Shown: one piece after another, positions 11,936 to 24,396 of the stretch
Position numbering within the stretch: position 1 is the stretch's first letter
Layout of the letters: the number at the start of each line of letters is the position of its first letter
Assembly (NCBI RefSeq): GCF_023101765.2
Contig: NC_064220.1
Location: 1,178,001 to 1,242,000, forward strand
Reading direction: 5' to 3'
Source: Spodoptera frugiperda
Taxonomy: Eukaryota; Arthropoda; Insecta; Lepidoptera; Noctuidae
Length of the DNA: 64,000 bases
Made by a program: the position numbers and the translations under genes
The notes under the pieces: generated by a model
Database searches by the model: none
The model's input: the letters and a program-made list of their open reading frames with translations, nothing else
Told to the model about the DNA's origin: nothing

Positions 11936-14900
11936 ATGGCGGATGGAGGCGTGGATATAGATTTGTATGCTGATGATATTGAAGCAGATTTTAACCGTCA
12001 GGTGAGCAAATTTTATTGAAAATAATCATTGTATTCGTATAACATGTTGTAATAACTAATTTGCGGCGTGTTTTTGGTATCATAAGCTATGTATTGTGAT
12101 AAATTTGTTTGGGCGGTCTCCTTCAGGACGAGTTCGGCGGTGAAAATGTGGATTTGTATGACGACGTGATCGCTGCACCACCCAACAAACCGGACGATGT
12201 CGATGGACCACCAAATGCGGCACCCCAGCACCAGCATCCACCGGAGGAGACCAACGGGAGCGTGAATTATCACAACAACGCATCAAACCACGGCCATCAT
12301 GGCCGCCGTTTTCAGCTATACGTCGGCAACCTAACTTGGGTTTGTACATGATTTTGTCTCATTTAGATTATAATGTAAATATAGGAGTTTTATTGTTTTG
12401 GATGTCTGTTTTTCTCTTGGTAACGAGAAAAAGGGATGTCGATAGAACTGCCGTTCGCCACTCAGGTTTTGTTATCGAGCCGTCTAGATAATAATCAATG
12501 TTTTACATAAGCTGCTATAATTATGTCAAATATAAGTTGCATATAATTCGTTCAGGGTTGAGTTTGAACTAAGTAAGTTATATTCATAGCCAAATCACAT
12601 GATATTTGTTGGAAGTTACTTAGATCAAACTCAAGAGTTTGTATAGATCAGGGTTCTATTTACAATCATCCGAATGAATGTTGGGATTGTGTAAAACATG
12701 TTTTTATGATGTATATCTATCTTCTATCTATAAAACATAAAGCATTTTTAATGATAACTTGTTACTAATTTGTATGTCACATACTTATTTCTTAGTAATA
12801 TCTGGATATTTTTTTATTAATCAAAATTTGTTGTCATTTTGTTGTTAACACTAAAACATTATTTTGTAATCTAAAAATTCAGTAAAGTAATACAACATAC
12901 CTACTGCATTACATAGTAACTGTGATATAATTTCAAAATATGTGTCAAATCGTTTTCTATAAATTCATCGGCAAAAATATCAAAATCTGAGGACAGATGG
13001 CAGTTCCTATTGGCAATCAGATGAAAATGTTAGAACCTTGCAATTGTCTTACTGATAACAATATTATTCGAATGAAAAAATTAAAACCATTATGGTACAA
13101 AATGTAGAAGCAAGAAATAAATCAATATGAGTGATAGGTTCTATAAATTTTCATTTGATTGCTGAATTCTTTATCTAGTCTATGTGCATCTGTGTATAAA
13201 CAGTAACTGCACAGCCGCACATGTGAGTCACGGGCCTTATTTTTAACCAAACTCTAAATTATATTTTTAAAAAATTAAAATTTAATTTTTAATAAGGCCT
13301 CAAATTATTTGTTTGGCTAAATATCTTACTAAAATGAAGTCATAAGTGTAGCAAAATCTTAATGGAATGAGCATTAATGAAGATTGGTCTTTAACGATCA
13401 AAGCTCGTTTAATGCTCGTAAAATATTTCTTGTATATTTACATATGATTTTGCTATACTAAATAATAGAAGCAAAAACAAGGAAGTGTAATTGACAAATT
13501 AATTTAAGTATAATAACAATTGTCAGCTGAAAATTATTGAGAGATTGGATTAGGTATATGCTAAAAACTATTTATTGCTATTTTGTTCTTTGTTTGTATA
13601 CTTACGCATCAATTTTGATGTGCCTATCTCTTTCCAAATATATTTAATTTTGTAGCTTTGTGTTGTAAGTTTAGGCTTGTCTTAGCTATTAAATATTTTA
13701 AACATCAAAATGTAAGACTAGAAATTAAACCTTCAAATGCCTAGTTGGAAGTTCCTACTATAAGACAAATATCACTGAAAGGCATTTGGAAAAGAAAATG
13801 TTTATGATTTTCTTTAAATTTTAATTTTATAGTGAATGTTTGTATCGCTTAGGTGTTACTGTCCATAATCCAGTCTCTAGTTACCTATTTAATACTGTTA
13901 CAACTCTGTTAAGATGTCCTTACATACTTACATAATATTAATTACTAAAACTAGCATTTCTGTCAACTGACAAAAATGCTAGTTGTCTACTACTACTACT
14001 ACTAAATCAATTGTTATGTTATAAATCCTAATTTTAGATTGTGTTTAGGAACTTATTCAAAATCTTCTCACACACATGTCACAATTTATACAGGATTTGT
14101 AAGATAATTAAGACCTATTGCTTAATACAACACACATCTTGTTTTTGCTTCATTTTATACAGGTTAAATATACTTATTATATCAAATATCAATATTTTAG
14201 AAACAGTAAATTTTTCACACAGATTGTTCTTAGCAAAAGTAATTTCAATGGTTTTATAATCTATGTGAAGAAATTTACAGTGTTATACAAATATTTTTAG
14301 TTCATTTATGCACTGATCGAGGAAAAGGTCTTGGCAATTTCTGAGATATTGTTTCACATGTTCTGCTATTTGCAGAGTCATGTTCAATCTGTGATATTTT
14401 TCATAATGTTCTATTGTTTTCATATTTTATTTTATTGGAGTTCATAGTAACATTAGTTGGAAATGTGCAAAGAGATATTTGCATTTTAGGATATATTATT
14501 ATCTATACTATGGTTTGTACATTTAACATCACCATTCCTCATTCATTTTAGATTAGTTACAGCAAAGGAATATAAGTAACTTCATATATTTGTTTTGATT
14601 GATTCCTGGCTGAATTACATTTAGTTTGTTTGTAAATAGTTTCATAACTTCATTTATTGAGTAAAATCATTATGTATTTTACATAAACCATGTAGATGAA
14701 ATTCATTTGTGGAATTAAAAAAGAATGATTAACTGTATGTATTAAGAAATATGATGTTATAGAGTAGCAACAGATGATAGTTTAGATTTGCTACATAGTG
14801 ATGTGATACATTACAAATATAAAATAATCATGTTCACATTGAGACAAAATGTATTCATGTTACATATTATCATAGTAATATCATTAAATTCATTGCTGTG

Positions 14901-17900
14901 TTATGGGTAATTCTTTGTAAAATGATAAATACCTGACAGTTGTATAACAACTCAGAATATAGACATAGGAAAATAATCATTTGATGTTAGCACCCAATAC
15001 TCAAACCAAAAATAGTTGTTTGATTTAAAACTGTACTGACTAAACAGTTTTAGCATGCAGCTAAAGCAGCTGCCCTCTGTAACAGCTATGTTTGGGTTCA
15101 ATAAGTACAAGCCATATTGAAAGTTTGTAAATATCTCTTTGATGTATTGCATTGTCGGTTTTGTGGCAGTCACTCTTGCTGTCTTTGTGATTAAGGCAAA
15201 TTTTGGCATGTCGGTATGAGTGTGACTTGAGACCTACTACAAAAGTAAAAGACAATTTCAAAGTTTCATGTTTTGACATTATTTTATTTTTTGGATATCT
15301 CGTTATTTGACATCCTCAGACCAATGAACATGAAACTTAAATGAACATACTTTTGTGGTTCTCATTGATGTGAGTTGTGAACACTGAACTATGAATGTTG
15401 AGAAGAATGACCGATTTATATGTATTTATATATTAGTTCATGTAACATAATATATTATATAGATATCTCTCCCAGTGATTACATGTTAACCACACATCTT
15501 TGAATATTTTGCTTGATAATATTAAACACTGTCTTTGCACATATTTTAGTACAAATATGATACAAGTGTTCTGTATGACATAAAATAACTTACAATATTG
15601 TCAAAATGGTTGTCTGTTATCGTTACTATACATTGCTTTAGTGAATAACATAGAGACTTATGTGTCGCGTACTGTGTGTAGGCTATAAACTAGTTCGTCG
15701 GGTGTAGTGAGGGAGTGCGTTCTACAATATATTTCATAACGTAGTGACGTATATAGCGTTATTCGCCTGTTGCAACATGCTTGTCATTTAATAATCGGAA
15801 TCTTGAGACAGGACTTGCATGAACATTACTCCTGTGCCCTCAATATTCTGGTTTGGTTGACCCTATGTATTACTTAACTAATGTTTTTCTTTATCAGGTT
15901 TTCAGAGGTAAGATGTTTGAGCTTGTTCCGCGTATTATGTAGCTATTTGTGTCTTAATTTGATTATATTTTTATTGTTTTATTTTCTTTTATGTTTCTTT
16001 AAACTTGGCCGATTTGTTTTCACATTTTGTCTGTACTGCGGTTGGAACCTGTCCAATTTTATGTTGTTGTGTAAACATATCATGTACTAATTTTTAATTG
16101 GCGCAAATTGTTGAATGTTTATCGCTACAGTAAAATTATAAATACCTGTATCTATCTACTATACCTCTAAAATGTTTATATCCGGGCGAAAATATTATAA
16201 TAATACTTATAAATTTAAAAGTACTGACACTATAATAATAGTATTTAAATTCAATAATGTATAGATAAAATGATACTTCGCGTCGCCGCACGTAATTTAT
16301 ATTCTGTCAGGATTTTGTATCACGTTTTCTATAGTATTGCAAGGATTGTAATTAAAGAATTATTCACATTGTTATATTTCCCTGTAACATTTCAATATTG
16401 GCAGATGGTTGATAGCATAAATACATATATTGTAATAATGCTAAAATTAATATTACTTCTTACTTATGTAATAACTCCCTGCTTAAAACATTTTTGTACG
16501 TAAGGTATTTTATTTAAATCTTGTCTAGTGTACCAAAGTATTTATCACCTATCTTCATTAGACTGATTTTGAATAATTTAAGTCGTGATACAATTAAAGT
16601 GTAAAAACTTTGTTACTTGACTAAAGATGTTAAATCCTTGTACTAAGTGAGCTATCCTTCCTTACTGTTATGGAGGATCCCGTGTCCCGTTTGAGAGTGA
16701 TGGAGTCTGCAGTTTTGCGAACTGCTCTATTTATTTAACTTGATACTTCCGATATCTGTGATATAAAGTTATATGAATGACAATAAAAATATGGTAACAA
16801 TAAAATCTGTTTCCTTTTTCCCAAAGTCTCCTGATAGATGCGAGAGTATGACATTAGTAAAAAAAAAACAGTAGTGCTTCGTCTTAAAATTAGTGCAAAA
16901 AGTTAGATGTGTGTAGGGTTCACAGACACGTTTTGAGTGACACATTCATTTTGGCTTTGTACACTACACAAATATTTACGGAAGTTAGGTGCATTAGCTG
17001 GCGTAAGAACAAATCGCGTTAAAATATCAATGAATTAGACTTTCGCGCTAAATGGTTATGTTGTTGGACGCGGTACCATACGTCAGAGTCGTGGCTGGCT
17101 TCATCACGTATGTATACAATTTATCGCTTAGCTGACCAGCTTTGTATCGTGGTTTAGTTTTTGGTAAAACCTTTTGCAGTGGGCGACGGACCAAGACATT
17201 GCTAACGCCATCGCAGACATTGGCGTTACTGATTTTCAAGACGTGAAGTTCTTCGAGAATAGGGCGAACGGACAGTCGAAGGGGTTCTGCGTCATATCCC
17301 TCGGCTCTGACCAGTCCATTCGGATGGTTATGGACAGACTGCCCAAGAAAGAGATACATGGACAACATCCCGTCGTCACTTTACCCACTAAGCAGGTAAG
17401 TAGGGAGGGGTAATGGTTTATCTTGAATACTTACAGAAATTATTATTATACAAATTAAATTGTTTCGAAACAATAAATAACACCAGTGACTAGTAGTCGG
17501 ATTCTGCGATTACGAATAGTGCTTCGGTCATTTATTGTTAAAACAATTTAATCTGTATTGTGTCAAGTAAGCAATCTACTAAAAGTAGGGAATAAATAGT
17601 CAGATATCCGATATTATTTGCGTATATTCATAATTAGTAAAAATAATCGTAGATTAACCGAATTATTAGGCTTACGTCAACTATTCGAAGATGGGACGAT
17701 GCGTGACGCACATTATCTAATGATTATGAGCCCCAGTATAAGTCGAAAGTATTCGAGCATCTTCTGTTCAAAGATTATTAGTTTTCAAATTACATGAAAT
17801 AGTAGGTAATCAGTTCTTGGTATTAAAACTTTAATCGTTGTTATCTGTTAGAAATCTTGAGAAGTAGGTACTCAGAATTAGAATAGGAACGAAACATAAG

Positions 17901-20900
17901 TAGGATAGATTCACTTCAATTGTAGGATATGTCAGTAACTTTATAAAGTAGGTAGCATTATAGCATTTCAATCACGAATACATACCTATTGAACCATAGT
18001 TTGGCTCCTTCGTACACGAACCGTAATACATACTCTTGTAGGACAATAGCAAACCGAGAACAAATCTTTATCAAATCTAGCCTATTGTAGGATGTGTTTG
18101 ATTTCATGGCGATCGATAGTAGAATCACAGAATTATGTTTACGACACAACATCGGGTGCGAAAGGGCTCAAGTTTTGTATAGGTACTACATCTGGGAAGG
18201 TTACTGTGATTTTGGGACTAGAGTGGAGTGTTAAATTTAATAAAACATTGATAGAATAATCTAAACCATAAAGTCCACATAAAACATCACGATTTCATCA
18301 TCACTATAACTAGTAACTTCACATACCTTCTAAAATCTCACTACTCTTCTCAAATGAAACGGAGTCTGATTATAGGGGTAGTCTTAATATTGACAATGTA
18401 TAAATAGCCAATAGGTTACAACCAGCGTATATTTCACAGGCCTTGAACCAGTTTGAGAGTCAGTCTAAGACTAGATCGACACCACCTGGACCTAACAATC
18501 CAGGTATGAGAGGACCACACCCGGGCGGCCCGCCCGGTCCACACCCTGGAGGTAAAACTATTCGATGGAACATATAACATAACAAAAAGCCTACAACTCC
18601 CGAAAAGGGGAGCCAAAGGCACTTTACTAACCCGTCGCCAGTTCTGTTACAAAAATTATTGTAACAAGCACTAAAATGTGCAGTTACTGGAATGCCCCTG
18701 TTTTTAGAAGCCAATCTCAAGTTCAGTATTTTACTAAAGGGGCGTGTAAGAGGACCGTAACGGCTTAGTAATTTCGGGATGGAATAAACTGTTTCTAATT
18801 TACTATCAAGAGTCATAAAGGTTTCTGGTCCCCTTAAATTGTTATGGATACTAACAATACTAACATTTAAATGACACGTGATTACGTATCTTCTGTATTG
18901 TTGAGCGTAAAGATTATTAGGTACTTCGTAAACGTTGAAATGTCCAAACTTACCGAGATCTCCCCATCCCATTGAATAAACAATAAATTTGCTGAATACA
19001 TGGCGAAATTACATTTTATATTCGTAACTTGAAGCATACGAATAGTATACTGCTCCATCAACACTGCGATAAGAGGGCGTACATATTTTTATGTCTTTAT
19101 TTACCGTGAAGTTTATAGAACAAGATATTTACACGAAAATGTTGAACAGATTTCTTTGGCGGTGGGCCAAATGGGCCGGGCCCCAACGGGCCGCGCATGA
19201 TAATGCCGGGCGGGGCGCCGCACCACCAGCTGCGTGGGCCGGCGGGCGGGGCGCACGGGCCGCACGGGCCGCACGGGCCCCCGCACGGCCCGCCGCACCA
19301 CATGCCGCAGCACCAGGGACCACCACCACACCACATGCAACATCAAGGACCTCCGCCGCATCAAGGCCCTCCACCAAGGGGACCACCTATGCAGGTTTGT
19401 TACTCTTCTTTATAACAGCCCGTTTTTAGATATTATTCTGCTGTCAGAAGGGAGTTGAATCTGATATATTTATCATGAAAATTGGTTCCACTATTCTCGA
19501 TTGTTTGTAATTAATTTGTGACTTATATTCACTTAATTTATTACAATGTAATGGTTATGTTGAAACAATATTTTGTGAACAGTTCCAAGGCCCACCTCAG
19601 CTACAACGCGGGCCCGGTGGTCCCGGAGGTCCAGGTGGTCCTGGTGGTCGGCCAGGGCCGGACTGGGGACCGCGCGGCCCGCCGCAGCAGTTGCCCCCGC
19701 ACCCACAACCACAGTACGGGCCCCCACAACATCAGATGCCACATCAAATGCCACCACCCCACCCGGTTAGTATATGATCGGAGACATATTCCATTTATTA
19801 GTTTAATAAGTTAAAAACACGCTTTTAGTCATGAATCCTCGTCATCAGGAAAAATGGACCTAAATAACAAGACTATACTCCAATATGTTTCCTTGCAAGC
19901 AGTCCAAGGCTGCATTAGCTATCTTCCGATTCCATCACCAAAGGGCCTAATACGAGTTTCTTTTATGAGATCGAAATTTTACTGCGTTTGGCCTGTTTGG
20001 CCTCCAATGAAACAACCAATCAAAGGGCTAAACGCGGTAACGTTTCAATCTCGTTAAACGTAAAACAAACTCGTACTTAGGCCTTCTGACTAACTTAATG
20101 ATATCATAATTTTGCATGGTCATCTAATTTAATCTTAGGTAGATTAAATTAGATTAATTGCCAAGTTTCATGATGATACAATAAAAGCGTGTTAAAAATA
20201 GTTTATTCTATGATGTTATTATATTTCAGGGCGGTGCGGGTGGTTTGCCCCCCGGACACGCAGGGCTGGCAGGCGTGCCCAGGGGCCCAGCCCCCTTGCC
20301 CCATCATCCAGGTATGCCCCCCTACCCAGGTACGCACTCATTCATTTTCTTTATCATTACTGCTACTAAAAATACTAACAAACTAACGCTGGCTTCAGAG
20401 AACAACTGGTAAAACTCTTTGAAGTTTGATGTACATGTAAACTTCTAACTTCTAACCAGTAACATTATGTTAATGTGATGAAAGCTACTGTTAATGTTCT
20501 TGTCCATAATAATTAGTTTATTATGTTATCAAAAATCTAATAACAGTAGCTTGTTATACGTATTTGTCATTAATGATCATCCAATTTCAAAATGGCCGAT
20601 TTTTATTATCTAAATTCTATTTGAATCTCAACCTTATTCATGTTAAATGTCAACGCCTCAATGTCCCTGTTTCAAATAGATTTGTTATAAATACTAGTAT
20701 TCCTACCCCCTTAGGTTCCTTTTCAAATATAAGTAGCATCATTTCACTACATTAAAGCTTAATTAATGTATGTTGTTTGTCTGTTGTCTGTGTACTTGTC
20801 ATCTGTACCCTTAGTATGAGTGCGTTCGGCGCTCTCGTTTCTATTACTTTAAACATAAAGCAAACTCGTACTAAGGATACCGTTGTATCTTATGTTTTGT

Positions 20901-23900
20901 GTATTATGTCTTACTGATTGGCAGAAGTTACTGCTGACCAATGAATCTCAGTTTCGATTTTGAACCTAGAGTTGGATTTATACTTACATAAGACTTAAAA
21001 AGAAATGGTGTTATGTTACGTATTTTATGGTCCTTCAGGAATAGAAGGCGTTATTTTATGTTTCATTAATGGTCATTTCACAAGATCTCGTATTTGTTGT
21101 AATTTGCCAAGCAAACAAATGGGGGCTATCGTTTTTCTGTACTAATGTGAGGTTATGTTAATCTTATCCTATCCTATCACTGTAGATGTCAAATGTTGAA
21201 TTGCACAATGGTTAATTGGACAAGAAAAAAATTACACAGGGGTCCTAGCTCTAGCCCTTATACCAATAACTAATACCTCTTTCTCTAGTGACATAGTACT
21301 CTACAGAAGTATAAAGTCCCTTGTTAATTGTCTGCAGGCGTGGGCGGCGGCGCCCCGGCCCCGCACGTGAACCCCGCGTTCTTCGCGCAACAACCGCCCG
21401 TACAACCACAACCCGCTGTACAACCGCCGCCGCAACCTGGACCGCCTGGTAAGGAAAGAAAGAAAGAAAATTAAGTCTTTGACTGCCAATAGAAAACTGT
21501 TGAAGGCAAATCCTCCGCTAACGTCGGTCACCTGTGACCACCACGGCGTTCAATGTGTTAAGCTACACTTTGGAACAATCACCTAGCTTCACTGATGGAT
21601 AATTGACATTTAAGTTTCAAAAGTGTCTAATCTAGGATTAATTGAAGTAAATGCTTTGACTTTGACCTTGCAGCAAATAAAAAATTATAACAACACATGG
21701 TAAAAAATATAGACTTTATTATAGTGATTGATTTTAGTGGAAGATTTCATTGAATCAAGAGCTAATTTAATTAGTTAGTAGACTGTAGACGTAGGTGACG
21801 TGTCTTGAGTAGTTCCAAGCCATATCAGTGGCAAAAGTCGACGCATCATTGTGCGACAAACAGCTCGACAACTTATTAAACACATGGGACTTCTATTTAC
21901 ACTATACTATTGTAACAGGTCCAGGCGCCCCATACGGTCACCCAGCTCACGGCGCCCCACCACCGGCACAAGGACCACCGCCCGCCGCAAGACAACCCTA
22001 TGGAAGACCACCACAGGTAAAATTTAAACTTTTGTAACTATACAATTAATCGAAGTTGATCAAATATGGGCTCGGAAGCCTCTTGTCTTACCATACTTAT
22101 TTTCGTTAATATGCTCATTCCGAAAGACGCGATTACCTTTTACTTAATGTTGCTTTGTAACTTGTCACGTGTATTAACCGTGGCTTTATTTGTTCCACAG
22201 AACTACCCGGGCGCAGGCGAGGCAGGGCGCGGCGCGCACCACGGGCCCGGCATGGGGGGCGCACACCCGGCGCACGCGCCCCACGCACCCCACGCCCCCC
22301 ACGCGCCCCATGCACCCCATGCGGCCCACCCCCCACACGCCCCCCACGCCGGTATCAGCGAGGCAGAGTTTGAAGAAGTAATGTCCCGCAACCGCACAGT
22401 ATCATCGAGCGCCATCGCTCGCGCTGTCAGCGACGCTGCGGCCGGAGAGTACGCGTCCGCTATCGAGACTCTCGTCACTGCTATATCACTCATCAAACAG
22501 AGCAAGGTAAGCGTGATGTATAAATAGGACGGACAATTACAGTGCACTAGCTGGCATTAACGGTTCTCTTTGGGATTCGCGTAAGAAGACGACGCACAGG
22601 GAGATCTAGATCAAAAGACTAGATAAAAACAATCCCTAAAGTTTCAACCCTAATTTATCACAATACTAATAATTTTTTCCCCACCACCAGGTTGCACACG
22701 ACGACCGGTGCAAGATCCTAATATCATCGCTGCAGGACACGCTGCACGGAGTAGAGACGAAGTCGTACGGCAGCGGCGAGCGGTCGCGGCGGTCCCGGTC
22801 CCGCGACCGCGACGGCCGCGCGCACCACCGCACGCCGCGCCGCCGCGAGCGCTCCGCCAGCAGGTACCGCGACCGCAGCCGCGACCGGGAGGACCGCGAC
22901 AGGTAACCCACTCACACATATACTCACATACTTCACACTGCCTCTGCAATTTGCTTATTTACAAAAAATATGACAGGTATTGCTGTTAATTTTTTGTTTG
23001 GAACACATGAAATCAATTCATCAATATCCCTATTCGAAATAGTTTGTTCGGAGTATAATATTGAGAGATCAAGTAGAAGCTGCAGTTAAGGATATAAGCA
23101 ATGTGTACCTTGATCAAATTAGGCCACAGTGGCAAGTTTCACACATCTATGTGGTACATTATGCAGGAGATATTATAGTGCACAATTGAGTGTTATAGTG
23201 TGGTCAACAAGGGCTTTCCGTGGTAAGCACCACAGTCGAGCCATGCACATGGTTTCAAGGTTTCACCTACCTAGTGTTGCAAAAACTCAACTAAAAAACC
23301 TTTGCGCCGTCTACCAAATGCGGGTAAATTAAGTAATTAAATTTTATACACATCACTTTTCATGACAAGTACGTTATATCGTGTTTGGTTAGTTTAAGTC
23401 TTTAGATAGTAACACATACATAGTCATGCATGTATTCATCGATCATTGCAAGAGGGCTAACTAGGTAATACGAAGGAGTGACGTTCTTTGTTCCTGTCGT
23501 AGAGTCGGCGGCTCCTATACTGTTAAAGTATTCCTGACGCTCTGCCCTTGCTTGCAGGTACAGGGAACGGTCGAGGGAACGTGATCGTGAACGTGACCGC
23601 GATGCGTAAGTGTCGCGTTTCTTCACAAAATGCTCGCTACCATCACGCACGTTTACCTTAGCGTGACAGTATACTAGGTTCTCTATTAGCTGGTATTCGG
23701 TGTTCGCTTGTACTCTTTCTCATTACCCTTGTCATGAAGTAACGACCCAAGTAGTGAAGATTTCGACGTATGCTTGTCATGTGTACCCCTGCGTCTAGTG
23801 TGGTTTTCGTACCTATACCTACAGCGGATTGCCTAAATAAATAAAGGTGTTAATAGAAGCTATGTCTTTGTTACAGGTATTACAGGGATTACCGTGAGCG

Positions 23901-24396
23901 CGAACGCGACAGGTCTAGGTCTAGGGAAAGGGAACGTGCCGACCATTACAACAGAGGTCATAGCCGTGAAGAGAGGTAATTATTATTGATATTTATTAAA
24001 ATAGACCAATCAGTTGAGATGTTTCCTATAAATTGTTTCTTTTGCCATTATTTTAGACTTCGTTTGCTACTTGATGATGCTAAATGTAGAGTTTTGTCAA
24101 TAAATTTGAAAATATCAATTTCCTTTCTAATCTACGTTGATTAATACTTTTGTATATATTATAAACGAGGGTGTACCTTATGATTAACGTTAATTACTGT
24201 TAGTTCTACCACCAGGCCCCGCAAGTCGCCAGTGGAGCCGACAGCAGAGAGTGGCGCCGGAGATGCTTCGGGAGCCAAGTCCCGGGCGGCGGGAGCGCCG
24301 TACTATGACGAGAGATACCGCGAGCGACGCGAGAGGGAGCCACCGCCGGCGGAGCGCGAGCGAGACCGCGAGCATCGCCGCGACGCGAGGCACTAG
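11936..24396 (+). CDS. CPSF6: Cleavage and polyadenylation specificity factor subunit 6 (CFIm68), 14 coding exons
   Basis: Large subunit of cleavage factor Im; in the nucleus it binds CFIm25 (NUDT21) on UGUA motifs of pre-mRNA and promotes distal poly(A)-site use. Coding exons: 11936-12001, 12127-12339, 17180-17395, 18440-18551, 19150-19394, 19583-19765, 20230-20329, 21338-21448, 21919-22016, 22201-22506, 22691-22902, 23558-23605, 23877-23975, 24216-24396; the sum is 2190 nt, 729 residues plus stop, and every junction keeps phase with GT..AG borders. The start MADGG follows CAAA and is the first in-frame ATG. An RRM lies at about 83-160 (RNP2 LYVGNL at 86-91; RNP1-like KGFCVISL at 127-134; the VKFFENRANGQSKGF stretch closely resembles human CPSF6). 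Residues 166-499 are Pro/Gly/His rich and include APHVNPAFF, also in the human protein. A conserved block (ISEAEFEE, SSAIARAVSDA, IETLVTAISLIKQSK, DDRCKILISSLQD) spans about 500-575. An RD/RE/RS-rich tail, the likely transportin-binding nuclear-import region, follows to the stop. The protein is longer than the roughly 550-590 residues of human CPSF6, mainly through the linker. Exon joins are inferred, not transcript-proven. Confidence 0.96.
12340..17179 (+). other. CPSF6: CPSF6 intron 2 (4.84 kb), the longest intron
   Basis: The donor is TGG|GTTTGT and the acceptor TTTTGCAG|TGG; the junction splits the RRM between the two tryptophans of NLTWW. The intron is AT-rich with few recognisable repeats, unlike the flanking intergenic DNA. 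It holds a strong cryptic acceptor at 15897 and poly(A) signals at 16782 and 16799, described separately. I see no nested protein gene; the open frames inside are short and low in complexity. Confidence 0.85.
15898..16804 (+). other. CPSF6: Candidate alternative terminal exon of CPSF6 (intronic polyadenylation)
   Basis: A branch-like TTAACTAAT (about 15873) and a pyrimidine tract lead to TTTATCAG at 15897, a stronger-looking acceptor than many used in this gene. Spliced from exon 2 in phase 0 the frame reads 14 codons (VFRGKMFELVPRIM) to a TAG at about 15940. AATAAA follows at 16782-16787 and 16799-16804, with a T-rich run just downstream. A GTAAGA donor at 15908 would instead make a 10-nt frame-shifting micro-exon. 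Either product would stop within the RRM. This is inference from signals only. Confidence 0.3.
19942..20085. mobile_element. Palindromic MITE in CPSF6 intron 6
   Basis: The left end GGGCCTAATACGAGTTTCTTT is an inverted copy of the right end AAACGTAAAACAAACTCGTACTTAGGCC. It shares the ACCAATCA core with copies at 39713-39880 and 40972-41120. Confidence 0.65.
20806..20882. mobile_element. Short MITE copy in CPSF6 intron 7
   Basis: ACCCTTAGTATGAG, GCGTTCGGCGCTCTCGTTTC and AAAGCAAACTCGTACTAAGG; compared with 40972-41120 the middle is deleted. Confidence 0.65.
21466..21562 (+). repeat. Interspersed repeat in CPSF6 intron 8
   Basis: TTTGACTGCCAATAGAAAACT, GAAGGCAAATCCTCCGCTAAC and TTCAATGTGTTAA; a second copy is at 27646-27732. 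It begins 17 bases after exon 8. Confidence 0.55.

Noticed and set aside
13985..14005. TAC trinucleotide run in CPSF6 intron 2
   Set aside because: Only a few units; ordinary microsatellite, no evidence of function.
18460..18972. 170-codon open frame on the minus strand
   Set aside because: It lies antisense to CPSF6 exon 4 and intron 4; length comes from the GC-rich proline codons, with no domain and no splice support.
19097..19429. Several long frames on both strands around CPSF6 exon 5
   Set aside because: Shadows of the GC-rich Gly/Pro/His-coding exon; only the frame in phase with exons 4 and 6 fits.
22133..22949. Arg/Ala/Gly-rich frames antisense to CPSF6 exons 10 and 11
   Set aside because: Composition shadows of GC-rich coding exons.
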